The notes beneath the pieces are model-generated. The model was given only the letters and a program-made list of their open reading frames with translations. It made no database searches and was not told the origin of the DNA. The translations under genes and the position numbers were made by a program. From an uncultured Oscillospiraceae bacterium (GTDB lineage: Bacteria > Bacillota > Clostridia > Oscillospirales > Ruminococcaceae), in contig CAJTMU010000010.1 of NCBI GenBank assembly GCA_910577365.1, positions 1 through 56,248 of the forward strand: 56,248 bases of DNA, written 5' to 3'. Below, one piece after another: positions 44,002 to 52,152 of the stretch. Each line of letters begins with the position of its first letter. Positions within the stretch are counted from its first letter, which is position 1.

Positions 44002-45450
44002 ATGATAAGTGAACAAAATTACACTATGCTTTGTGATTTCTATCAGCTCACCATGGGAAACGGATATCTCAAGTCGGGGTACGCGAACAGAATTGCCTAT
44101 TTTGACGTGTTTTTCAGGCGCGTTCCCGACGGGGGCGGCTGCGCCGTCTGCGCGGGGCTGGAACAGGTCATAGAATATATCGAGAACCTTCGCTTTGACG
44201 AGCGGGATATCGACTACCTTCGCTCAAAGGGTATATTTTCGGAGGATTTTCTCAAATATCTGCGCGACTTCAAATTTGAAGGGGATATCTACGCGATACC
44301 GGAGGGCACACCCGTTTTCCCGAACGAGCCGATTATAACGGTGCGCGCTCCTGCCATTCAGGCGCAGCTTATTGAAACAATGCTGCTGCTTCTGATAAAT
44401 CATCAGTCGCTTATAGCCACAAAGGCGAGCCGTATAGTAAGAGCGGCTCAGGGCAGGGCTGTTTCCGAATTTGGCTCGAGACGGGCGCAGGGCGCAAGCG
44501 GAGCGATTCTCGGAGCGAGAGCCGCCTATATAGGAGGCTGCGCGGGCACCGCGTGCGTTATGGCGGACGAGCTTTACGGCGTTCCTGCAACGGGCACGAT
44601 GGCTCACAGCTGGGTTCAGATGTTTGATTCCGAGCTGGAAGCCTTTGAGGAATACTGCCGCGTTTATCCCCACAGCGCTACCCTGCTTGTGGACACTTAC
44701 AGCGTGCTTAAATCGGGAGTGCCCAACGCCATTAAGGCGTTTGACAATATCTTAAAGCCCCTTGGGGCGCGCCCCGTAGGGATACGTCTGGATTCGGGAG
44801 ATATCGCGTACCTATCCGCCGAGGCAAGAAAAATGCTTGACGATGCGGGCTACCCCGACTGTAAGATAGTTGCCTCCAACTCGCTTGACGAGCATATCAT
44901 CGCCGATCTTTTGCGTCAGGGGGCAAAGGTAGACCTTTTTGGCGTGGGCGAGCGGCTGATAACCGCCGCCAGCGAGCCGGTTTTCGGCGGTGTATACAAG
45001 CTGTGCGCTACGGAAGAAAACGGTGAGATTATACCAAAAATAAAAATAAGCGAGAATGTGGTTAAAATCACCAACCCGCACTACAAAAAGCTGTACAGGA
45101 TATACGACAAAAAAACGGGCAAGGCGGTAGCCGACCAGATATGCGTTTACGACGAAGTAATTGACGAAAGCAAGCCGCTTGAGCTTTTTGACCCCGATTT
45201 CACATGGAAACGGAAGCGCGTTGAAAACTTCACCGCGCGTGAGCTTCAGATACCAATATTTAAAAGCGGCAGGCTGGTGTATGAGCCGCCGCAAATAGAG
45301 GAAATCAAAAAATACTGCGAACAGCAGATGGACACTATGTGGGAATCGGTTCTCAGATTTGAGAATCCGCACAATTATTATGTCGATCTGTCAAAAAAGC
45401 TGTGGGATATCAAGCACAGGCTGCTTGACAACAGGAGGGAAGTTACGTGA
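44002..45450 (+). CDS. pncB: nicotinate phosphoribosyltransferase
   Basis: The 482-residue enzyme joins nicotinate and PRPP to give nicotinate mononucleotide for NAD salvage. Family text includes YFDVFFRRVPDGGGCAVCAG, EFGSRRAQGASGAILGARAA, TMAHSWVQMFDSE and GVRLDSGD-like PVGIRLDSGDIAYL. The length fits the Gram-positive form. AGGAG precedes the ATG, a few bases after the repeat flank. The next gene starts with GTGA overlapping the stop. Confidence 0.95.
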   Translation: MISEQNYTMLCDFYQLTMGNGYLKSGYANRIAYFDVFFRRVPDGGGCAVCAGLEQVIEYIENLRFDERDIDYLRSKGIFSEDFLKYLRDFKFEGDIYAIPEGTPVFPNEPIITVRAPAIQAQLIETMLLLLINHQSLIATKASRIVRAAQGRAVSEFGSRRAQGASGAILGARAAYIGGCAGTACVMADELYGVPATGTMAHSWVQMFDSELEAFEEYCRVYPHSATLLVDTYSVLKSGVPNAIKAFDNILKPLGARPVGIRLDSGDIAYLSAEARKMLDDAGYPDCKIVASNSLDEHIIADLLRQGAKVDLFGVGERLITAASEPVFGGVYKLCATEENGEIIPKIKISENVVKITNPHYKKLYRIYDKKTGKAVADQICVYDEVIDESKPLELFDPDFTWKRKRVENFTARELQIPIFKSGRLVYEPPQIEEIKKYCEQQMDTMWESVLRFENPHNYYVDLSKKLWDIKHRLLDNRREVT

Positions 45451-47024
45451 GTCTGCGTGAAACGGTAAACGCTTTTGGGCATGATGTCAGTGAGCATTTT
45501 AAGCGGGACAGCTACTGTTCCTTTGCGGCGGCAGAGGAAACGGAAGGTTTTCTGGACACCTCCGCGGAGCTGGACGGAAGCCGCGGGATAGCTTTTCTGT
45601 GCGACAGGATACGCGTGGATTTTGACGGGGTTATACGTCAGATGAGTTATGAGGATATCAGTGAAACGGAGATTATTGAAAGCTTTGAGAGCGATTTTGC
45701 CGACGAGCTTATGATAAAGGGCAAAACAGCCGTGCGAGTCTCTGATTTCTCAATAAACAAGCGATTTTTAAAGCTGCTTGTGGATACTTTATGTTTGCGC
45801 TATAAGCAATTCACGCCCGAAGAACGCGAAAAATGCCGCAGAGAGTGCCGCGCGAGAAGCTCCGCAAGATATGCGGAGATGGACGAGGCGGCAGCTGCCG
45901 CGGCAAGGCAGGTCGCGGAAAGAACTGCCAAAAAGCCAACACCGCGCCCCTCTAACTCCACATCGGCTTCGCATGTGCGTCACAGCCGTTCTGCAAATGT
46001 TCCGACAAACACTTCGGATAATCGTCGGGAGCGCTCCGCGTCATCTGCTTTAACGGCTCAAGCAGCCCGTACCGACCCAAAACGTGCCGTGCAGACTTCA
46101 CAGCCAATACAGGAAATCAAACCTGCTGTTCCAAGCTCTGAGGTTAAAGCGAAGCTGCCTGCTGCTCCGCCAGTGCTGCCAGCGCTTGATATAGATGAGC
46201 CGCGCTTCAGCGTCCCTGAAAATCATGTGCCGCTTGAAATAACGGAGGAGAAAATCGAGTGGCTCAGCAATCCTAAAGAGCATGAAGAAACCAGCTATAT
46301 CAACGAAAGCGATTTAGAGGATATGAGTCATGAGGAAACCATGTCCTATCTGCTGTCCTCAATTAATGAAATAAACGCGCCTGCCGCTGCTAAAATTGAA
46401 TCACTCCCCAAAAACAAAGACATTGATTATAAGACCCCGGAAGCCTCAATGACGCTGCCTGAAACAAAAGCAGTGACAAAACCCGCTTTGGACAAGCCCC
46501 ACCACGAATACATACCGCCCGTAATAGCAGAAATCGATGCCGCAGGCTCAGACGCCAAAGCTCCCGACGTGCACGAAAACGTTTCCGAACCCGAAGCACC
46601 GCCCGCAAGCCCGTTTACGTCCGAACCTCATTCAAAGGACATCTATATTAAAGCGAGCCGAAAGATACGCGAGATTTGCGAGAGCGGACGGCTCACCCGT
46701 GAGGAGATACAAAACGCTCTGAAAGAACATCTGGTTTCCGCGGCGGCGCAGTTCGCAGAAATCGCGGGAGAGAATGATAATATTCCATGGCACATTATAC
46801 CAAAGATAGAAGAGCTGCGCGCTGCTTCGGAAAATCTGGAATATTATTTCACGCTGGGTGAGGATATTGCGGAAAGAGTGATGTTTTTTATGATGTATCA
46901 GATGCTTTCTTACTCCGACAGGATAGTCGAAGCTCCTGAAACCAAAGAGCGGCTGAACTACTTCTTTAAGCGTTACGGACCATCGGGAATAATGCTATCC
47001 ATGCTGGATATGAGAGTACAGTAG
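45447..47024 (+). CDS. protein of unknown function coupled to pncB
   Basis: A GTG start at 45447 overlaps the pncB stop by 4 bases and has AGGAGG 8 bases upstream. The 525-residue product has three parts. The N-terminal ~125 residues are globular (IRVDFDGVIRQMSYEDISET, AVRVSDFSINKRFLKLLVDT). Residues ~130-385 form a Pro/Ala/Ser/Glu-rich low-complexity linker. The C-terminal ~135 residues are helical (YIKASRKIREICESGRLTRE, LEYYFTLGEDIAERVMFFMM). No signal or membrane segment is seen. I do not recognise the domains. Tight coupling suggests a role at fixed ratio with pncB, or simple operon membership. Confidence 0.75.
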   Translation: MSLRETVNAFGHDVSEHFKRDSYCSFAAAEETEGFLDTSAELDGSRGIAFLCDRIRVDFDGVIRQMSYEDISETEIIESFESDFADELMIKGKTAVRVSDFSINKRFLKLLVDTLCLRYKQFTPEEREKCRRECRARSSARYAEMDEAAAAAARQVAERTAKKPTPRPSNSTSASHVRHSRSANVPTNTSDNRRERSASSALTAQAARTDPKRAVQTSQPIQEIKPAVPSSEVKAKLPAAPPVLPALDIDEPRFSVPENHVPLEITEEKIEWLSNPKEHEETSYINESDLEDMSHEETMSYLLSSINEINAPAAAKIESLPKNKDIDYKTPEASMTLPETKAVTKPALDKPHHEYIPPVIAEIDAAGSDAKAPDVHENVSEPEAPPASPFTSEPHSKDIYIKASRKIREICESGRLTREEIQNALKEHLVSAAAQFAEIAGENDNIPWHIIPKIEELRAASENLEYYFTLGEDIAERVMFFMMYQMLSYSDRIVEAPETKERLNYFFKRYGPSGIMLSMLDMRVQ

Positions 47025-47098
47025 CACTTATTCGCAAAATAAGTCGCATATATCATCAAATGAATAATATGGCGTTAAAAAAAGAATAATAATAAACC

Positions 47099-47127
47099 TT
47101 GACTTATTGAAAAAAATCGTGTATAAT
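47099..47127 (+). promoter_or_regulatory. pckA promoter
   Basis: TTGACT and TATAAT are separated by 17 bases with a TG before the -10, about 64 bases before the start codon. Confidence 0.75.
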
Positions 47128-47190
47128 GATATATGTGGAGAGATTTTTTACAGGAACTCTCAAAATATTATGTTAAAGGAGATTTTAAAT

Positions 47191-49011
47191 ATGGCACTGA
47201 CAACCAACCCCAACGTTTTGAAGTGGGTGGAGGAAATGACTGCGCTCACCAAGCCTGACAAGGTTGTATGGATCGATGGCAGCAAGGCTCAGCTTGATGA
47301 GCTGACAAACGAGGCGCTGTCTACCGGCGAAATGCAGAAGCTCAACGAGGAGAAGCTCCCCGGCTGTCTGTATCACAGAACCAAGCCCAACGACGTTGCC
47401 CGCGTTGAGGACAGAACCTTTATCTGCTCACGCGAGAAAGAAAACGCGGGTCCCACCAACAACTGGATGGATCCCAAGGAAATGTATGCAAAGCTAACCC
47501 CCATGTACGACGGAGTTATGAAGGGAAGAACCATGTACATCATTCCCTATTCTATGGGTCCTATTGGCTCTCCCATCGCTAAGGTAGGCGTTGAGTTAAC
47601 CGATTCCATCTACGTTGTTCTGAATATGAACATCATGACAAGAATGGGTGCTGACGCGTTCAAGAATCTGCCCGAAGGTTCAAACGATTTCGTTCGCTGC
47701 CTGCACTCCAAGGCGGACGTTGACCCCGAGAAGCGCTATATCGTACAGTTCCCCGAGGACAACACCATCTGGAGCATAAACTCCGCTTACGGCGGAAACG
47801 TTCTGCTTGGTAAGAAGTGCTTTGCGCTGCGTATCGCTTCTTATCAGGGCTGGAAAGAGGGCTGGATGGCAGAGCATATGCTTATTCTCGGCGTTAAGAA
47901 GCCCGACGGCGATATCAAGTATGTTACCGCTGCTTTCCCCTCTGCGTGCGGCAAGACCAACCTCGCGATGCTCATTCCTCCCGCTGTTTATAAGGAGGCA
48001 GGCTACGAGGTATTCACTGTCGGCGACGATATCGCGTGGATGAAGCCCGGTGAGGACGGCAGACTGTATGCCATCAACCCCGAGAACGGTTTCTTTGGCG
48101 TTGCTCCCGGCACAAACGAGAAGTCCAACTTCAACGCGCTGGAGTGCACCAAGAAGAACGCTATCTTCACCAACGTTGCCATCAACCTTGACGATAAGAC
48201 GGTTTGGTGGGAGGGACTTGACAAGAATCCTCCCGAGAACGCTGAAGAGTGGAAGGGCGCTAAGGTAAACGGCAAGGAGTTTGTATCCGTAATGGGCGAG
48301 GACGGCAAGCCGCAGAAGCTGGCTCACCCCAACAGCCGCTTTACCGCTCCCGCTGTTAACTGCCCCTGCCTGAGCAGCGAGTTTGACAACCCCAAGGGTG
48401 TTCCCGTAAGCGCTATCGTATTCGGCGGCAGACGTGCTTCCACCACTCCGCTGGTTTACCAGTCATTCAACTGGAATCACGGCACATATGTCGGCTCGGC
48501 TGTTTCCTCTGAAACTACCGCCGCAGCTACCGGCGCGGTAGGAGTGCTCCGTCACGACCCGATGGCTATGAAGCCCTTTATCGGCTACAACGTGGGCGAC
48601 TACTGGCAGCACTGGATAGATATGGGCGTTAAACTTGGCGATAAGGCTCCCAAGATATTCAATGTAAACTGGTTCAAGCAGGACGAGAACGGCAACTTTA
48701 TCTGGCCCGGCTTCGGCGATAATATGCGCGTTCTTGACTGGATAATCAAGCGCTGCGAGGGTACTGTTGACGCGGTTGAAACTCCTATCGGATACCTGCC
48801 CAAGCCTGAGGACATCAATGTCAAGGGTATTGAGGACGAGGTTACTCCCGAGGTTATGGATAAGCTGCTTGCAGTTGACAAGGATCTCTGGACTAAGGAG
48901 ATCGCGGAAATGCGCCGTTACTATGCTGAGGATATCGAGGCTAAGGGCGGTAAAGTTCCCGCGGAGCTTAAGAAGCAGCTGGATGAGATTGAGGCTCGGC
49001 TTAATAAGTAA
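47191..49011 (+). CDS. pckA: phosphoenolpyruvate carboxykinase (GTP)
   Basis: The start at 47191 has AAAGGAG 9 bases upstream; the frame is open to 47107 but overlaps the promoter. The 606-residue enzyme interconverts oxaloacetate and PEP using GTP. The P-loop FPSACGKTN is at 249-257, with the reactive Cys at 253. GTP-class text includes MGPIGSPIAKVGVELTDS, PNSRFTAPAVNCPCLSSEFD and NWFKQDENGNFIWPGFGDN. In fermenting Clostridia it can run in the carboxylating direction. Codon use is strongly biased (AAG, GAG, CCC), suggesting high expression. Confidence 0.97.
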   Translation: MALTTNPNVLKWVEEMTALTKPDKVVWIDGSKAQLDELTNEALSTGEMQKLNEEKLPGCLYHRTKPNDVARVEDRTFICSREKENAGPTNNWMDPKEMYAKLTPMYDGVMKGRTMYIIPYSMGPIGSPIAKVGVELTDSIYVVLNMNIMTRMGADAFKNLPEGSNDFVRCLHSKADVDPEKRYIVQFPEDNTIWSINSAYGGNVLLGKKCFALRIASYQGWKEGWMAEHMLILGVKKPDGDIKYVTAAFPSACGKTNLAMLIPPAVYKEAGYEVFTVGDDIAWMKPGEDGRLYAINPENGFFGVAPGTNEKSNFNALECTKKNAIFTNVAINLDDKTVWWEGLDKNPPENAEEWKGAKVNGKEFVSVMGEDGKPQKLAHPNSRFTAPAVNCPCLSSEFDNPKGVPVSAIVFGGRRASTTPLVYQSFNWNHGTYVGSAVSSETTAAATGAVGVLRHDPMAMKPFIGYNVGDYWQHWIDMGVKLGDKAPKIFNVNWFKQDENGNFIWPGFGDNMRVLDWIIKRCEGTVDAVETPIGYLPKPEDINVKGIEDEVTPEVMDKLLAVDKDLWTKEIAEMRRYYAEDIEAKGGKVPAELKKQLDEIEARLNK

Positions 49012-49025
49012 TTTTGATATAGCAT

Positions 49026-49060
49026 AATTTTCCCCCGCTCGTTTGAGCGGGGGAATTTTT
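49026..49060 (+). terminator. pckA terminator, possibly bidirectional
   Basis: CCCCCGCTC and GAGCGGGGG form a perfect 9-bp stem, flanked by A/T extensions and followed by five Ts. The minus-strand gene ending at 49070 can use it as well. Confidence 0.88.
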
Positions 49061-49069
49061 CATGTACCC

Positions 49070-49390
49070 TTATAATAATGTGAAAAGCATTATAATACCC
49101 AAAATTATTGCGAGTGAAACGGCAATCTGGAATATAATCCAAATAAAATGTAGATTATCATATATTCTTAATAATATAAGTTCTTGCCGTTCTTTGGAAT
49201 CTGATAGTTTGTTGAACACATGGTTTCCTTGTGAATTAACATATGGCTTTCCCTCAGCATCTTCTAAGCAAATAATATTTTGAGGCAATTCATCACCGCG
49301 CTTTAACATTTCATTATATCTGTTGTTTTCTTCAGCATTGCAATCTGTGAGTACACCAGCAATTCGCCTTAGAGTGTCAATATTTTTCAT
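49070..49390 (-). CDS. small tail-anchored membrane protein, hypothetical
   Basis: The 106-residue product has AAGGAG 8 bases upstream of its ATG. The first ~75 residues are charged and helical (MKNIDTLRRIAGVLTDCNAE, YNEMLKRGDELPQ). One hydrophobic helix ends the protein (about 83-105). It is the last gene of an AT-rich minus-strand cassette and I do not recognise the family. Confidence 0.65.
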   Translation of the reverse strand: MKNIDTLRRIAGVLTDCNAEENNRYNEMLKRGDELPQNIICLEDAEGKPYVNSQGNHVFNKLSDSKERQELILLRIYDNLHFIWIIFQIAVSLAIILGIIMLFTLL

Positions 49391-49405
49391 TTAGTCATTC
49401 TCCTT

Positions 49406-49576
49406 TTATCTTGGTTGCTTCAATACTACGTTAGTTTCATTGCTACTTACATTTGATGTATCCAAAGATGGTAATTTCTCAATCGGTATATTTTTTAAAT
49501 CCGCATTGCACAATGGACATACCTCATTATAAGCTACAATCCTTTTGTGACAGTTCGGGCATCTTTTTGCTTTCAT
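49406..49576 (-). CDS. small zinc-ribbon protein
   Basis: The start at 49576 has GGAGGGAG upstream; a start at 49591 would include the ribosome site. The 56-residue product has CPNC and CPLC 16 residues apart, forming a zinc ribbon, followed by a polar tail. It lies 15 bases before the tail-anchored protein gene and 36 bases after the lipoprotein gene. The function is unknown. Confidence 0.7.
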   Translation of the reverse strand: MKAKRCPNCHKRIVAYNEVCPLCNADLKNIPIEKLPSLDTSNVSSNETNVVLKQPR

Positions 49577-49612
49577 AAAATCTCCCTCCAAACAAGTTGT
49601 TGAAATACTTAC

Positions 49613-50188
49613 TTAGATTAATCCCAACTCCTCCCAATATTCAGTTAATGCTAAGTTCAAATTCTTAACGCTAACGTTTTCAAAGTCATGTGGCTCTCCT
49701 GCATATTTTTTGTTGTCGTGATTGTTCTCTACAATATTACCTTTTTGGAACAAAAGATAATTAACACTATCTGAATTATTTGGGGACCAGTCTTTTACAT
49801 ACCAATCGGATGTCCATAAGATATATTCTTTATTTACATTTCCGCCGACCCTGTTATCTCCAGAAATTTTAATTAAACACCTTGGACCATTATAATCTCT
49901 ATTGTATAATTTGCCACCAATTATTACATCATCGTCCATAAGATTTTGAACGCTAAGCAATTTGATAGACTGTGGGGTGTAGAAAATATCTGACGCAATA
50001 ATCAATGCTTCAAAAATTGACCGTTCTTCATCAGATAAAGCCTCTATTGCTGATTTTGATGTTTCTTCTGATATTTCCACTACGTTATCTACTTCTGAAT
50101 TGTTTACAGATTGCTCCGAATTACCATTACCACAAGCAGTTAATAATAAAGTAGCCGCTAATAATACAATTAAAATTTTTCTTTTCAT
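49613..50188 (-). CDS. hypothetical lipoprotein
   Basis: The 191-residue protein has a lipoprotein signal ending LLLTAC (C19) and a Ser/Asn/Glu linker. A globular region follows (IFYTPQSIKLLSVQNLMDDD, then YILWTSDWYVKDWSPNN). The start overlaps the stop of the preceding gene by ATGA. I do not recognise the family. Its AT-rich codon use differs from pckA and atpC around it. Confidence 0.72.
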   Translation of the reverse strand: MKRKILIVLLAATLLLTACGNGNSEQSVNNSEVDNVVEISEETSKSAIEALSDEERSIFEALIIASDIFYTPQSIKLLSVQNLMDDDVIIGGKLYNRDYNGPRCLIKISGDNRVGGNVNKEYILWTSDWYVKDWSPNNSDSVNYLLFQKGNIVENNHDNKKYAGEPHDFENVSVKNLNLALTEYWEELGLI

Positions 50189-50400
50189 TTCAATTCCTCC
50201 AAATTAAGTTTGTTCAAAATTTCATCGCGTTTATCCAAGCATGGTTGACACATTCTTAAACTTCTCCCTTTAGATTTCACAGCATCGCTTTCTGTTTCAA
50301 AATAATCACTGTTTGATGATCCATGAGCGTCCTTGCACAACCCATGAATATGAAGTGTATTGGTTCCCTTGTTATAAATGTATAATTTAACCTTTTTCAT
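50185..50400 (-). CDS. small Cys/His-rich hypothetical protein
   Basis: The start at 50400 has GGAGAG about 6 bases upstream. The 71-residue protein has HIHGLCKDAH, then RMCQPCLDKR, so C and H residues may bind a metal. It is the first gene of the minus-strand cassette and is translationally coupled to the lipoprotein gene. A similar YVANKNTKVFHLPSC-type fold is possible but unproven. Confidence 0.65.
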   Translation of the reverse strand: MKKVKLYIYNKGTNTLHIHGLCKDAHGSSNSDYFETESDAVKSKGRSLRMCQPCLDKRDEILNKLNLEELK

Positions 50401-50441
50401 ATATCTCTCCAATACACTTTTTGCGAACCGACTATAATAAT

Positions 50442-50470
50442 ATTATATCACAATAAAATAGAATTGTCAA
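50442..50470 (-). promoter_or_regulatory. promoter of the AT-rich minus-strand cassette
   Basis: On the minus strand TTGACA and TATAAT, both perfect, are separated by 17 bases. Confidence 0.8.
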
Positions 50471-50479
50471 GTGTTTTTT

Positions 50480-50491
50480 AACTATATAGTT
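50480..50491. promoter_or_regulatory. candidate operator palindrome between divergent genes
   Basis: AACTATATAGTT is a perfect 12-bp palindrome, 9 bases upstream of the minus-strand -35 box and about 50 bases before the XRE gene. It is a natural candidate site for the adjacent regulator. Confidence 0.5.
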
Positions 50492-50543
50492 TATTTTTTA
50501 ATCATATACTATTAGTGTAAAATAGAATTAAGAGGTGATTATT

Positions 50544-50879
50544 TTGCACTATGTGGACTATAAAGAAGTGGGAAAACGAATTGCGGCTCGCCGCCGTGAA
50601 CTTGGCTTAAAGCAATGGCAGGTAAACGAAATGGCGGGGCTTTGCAACAATTACCTGTCAAATGTAGAGCGCGCGACAACGGTCATAAGTATTGATGTGC
50701 TGATGAAAATATGCTCCGCCCTTGACACCACCCCCGACGCACTTTTGTTGGGCGCAGTTGCGGACGAAGAGAACGACTATATCCGATCTATCACCAACCG
50801 CGTGCAAAAGATGTCATCTAAACAGGCGCGGCTCGCCCTTAGCCTTATGGATTGGATACTCACACAAAAACTTGAATAA
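50544..50879 (+). CDS. XRE family transcriptional regulator
   Basis: A TTG start at 50544 follows AGAGGTGAT at good spacing; a GTG at 50535 lies inside that ribosome site. The 111-residue product has an N-terminal helix-turn-helix (VGKRIAARRRELGLKQWQVN, NYLSNVERATTVISIDVLMK) and a short C-terminal helix. It is divergent from the cassette of small genes and probably binds the palindrome between them. It resembles regulators of mobile or accessory elements. Confidence 0.85.
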   Translation: MHYVDYKEVGKRIAARRRELGLKQWQVNEMAGLCNNYLSNVERATTVISIDVLMKICSALDTTPDALLLGAVADEENDYIRSITNRVQKMSSKQARLALSLMDWILTQKLE

Positions 50880-50909
50880 AAATTTCCCACCGAAAAACGG
50901 GGACTAATA

Positions 50910-50938
50910 TTGATTATTTTTGGATAACATGTTATAAT
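50910..50938 (+). promoter_or_regulatory. promoter of the lipoprotein gene
   Basis: TTGATT and TATAAT are separated by 17 bases, and TG precedes the -10 box. Confidence 0.7.
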
Positions 50939-50964
50939 GAATGTAACAAGGAGAAAATATAATT

Positions 50965-51675
50965 ATGAAAAAAACATTTACTCTTTTTTTAACAGCGATA
51001 ACAATTACGCTGACGGGCTGTGCTCCACAGACTTCAGCAAACCCCAATATTGACCGTGAAAGAATGTCACAGAAAACCGACCAGTCAATGCCGGAACCTT
51101 TCGATATCAGCTGTGGTGATATAAATAATAACTTTTTTCTCCCATGTATTAACCGTTTTGACAGCGTTACTACCGACCTATGTGATTTAGTAGATTATGA
51201 AGCGCTTCAGCAGTGGATTGATATAATGAACTCAAATGAAACGCCATGTGATATAGAAGATTATATAAATATATACTCCTTTATGGTATATTTTGATATT
51301 TCCACCGAAGAGGTATGCCGCATTCTCGAAGAATCCAATGAATTTTATCTGGATAAAATCGGGGATAACCCCGATTCGGGATTGTGGACAATAATATATA
51401 CAGATGATGAATTGGATGCTCTCAGAACCGGAGACAAGGAAATTATTACGGCGCAGTTTGCGGCGGATTTATCAATAGTGGTCGAAGATAAAATATATTC
51501 TCCGAACTGGGTATATTACCATACCACCGAGGATTACGCTGCATGCGGAATAACCGCCGAAATGCTTTCTGAAACTGCTTCGGAATATTCGGCAATAAAC
51601 TTCACTGCCGAAGCGCGTGAAGCTCTGGAAAGCAAGCTTTCCGATTTTGCGCAAACTGCTGTTTCTTTGGAGTAA
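50965..51675 (+). CDS. hypothetical lipoprotein
   Basis: The 236-residue protein has a lipoprotein signal ending TLTGCA (C19). An acidic, Cys-containing domain follows (ISCGDINNNFFLPCINRFDS, EALQQWIDIMNSNETPCDIE). Text such as GIWTIYTDDELDALRTGD suggests an alpha/beta exposed domain. It has its own promoter, ends at a shared terminator before convergent atpC, and is not recognised as a known family. Confidence 0.75.
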   Translation: MKKTFTLFLTAITITLTGCAPQTSANPNIDRERMSQKTDQSMPEPFDISCGDINNNFFLPCINRFDSVTTDLCDLVDYEALQQWIDIMNSNETPCDIEDYINIYSFMVYFDISTEEVCRILEESNEFYLDKIGDNPDSGLWTIIYTDDELDALRTGDKEIITAQFAADLSIVVEDKIYSPNWVYYHTTEDYAACGITAEMLSETASEYSAINFTAEAREALESKLSDFAQTAVSLE

Positions 51676-51692
51676 GCCAATACATAAACATA

Positions 51693-51725
51693 AAAATTCC
51701 CCGCCGAATTCGGCGGGGATTCATA
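51693..51725. terminator. bidirectional terminator between the lipoprotein gene and atpC
   Basis: CCCCGCCGAATTCGGCGGGG is a perfect palindrome (51699-51718), flanked by A runs on one side and T-rich sequence on the other. It can serve both convergent genes. Confidence 0.85.
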
Positions 51726-51735
51726 TTTTATTGCT

Positions 51736-52140
51736 TTATTTCCCAAAGCCCGCGGTATCGATACGATTGAGCGCGTGCTTCAGCTTAGCCTCGGCAAGGC
51801 GCAGCTCGTTGTCGCTCTGCGCTGCCTTTATCCTGCCCTCGGCAGCTTCCTTGGCGGCATTAGCACGAGTAACATCTATCTCGTCCGACCATTCGCAGGT
51901 CTGAACCAAAATAGTCGTTTTCTCATGCGAAACCTTAATAATTCCGCCCGAAGTTGCCGCGTGACGGAACTCGCCGTCCATCATCACACGCATCTGACCT
52001 ATTCCAAGCGCCGCGCAGTACGGCTCGTGCCCATTGAGGATACCAACGTCCCCGACGGTCGTACGCACAACTATCTGCTCGGTCTCGCCGTCAAAAACCG
52101 TCTTTTCAGGCGTGATTATCTGCAGCTTAAACGGAGTCAT
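51736..52140 (-). CDS. atpC: F1F0 ATP synthase epsilon subunit
   Basis: The 134-residue protein starts MTPFKLQIITPEKTVFDGE, with the beta-sandwich (VVRTTVGDVGILNGHEPYCA) and the C-terminal helical hairpin (AAKEAAEGRIKAA, ELRLAEAKLKHALNRI). It is the last gene of the operon, 12 bases after atpD. AAAGGAGG precedes the ATG. It regulates and couples the rotor. Confidence 0.97.
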   Translation of the reverse strand: MTPFKLQIITPEKTVFDGETEQIVVRTTVGDVGILNGHEPYCAALGIGQMRVMMDGEFRHAATSGGIIKVSHEKTTILVQTCEWSDEIDVTRANAAKEAAEGRIKAAQSDNELRLAEAKLKHALNRIDTAGFGK

Positions 52141-52152
52141 AATATTCCTCCT

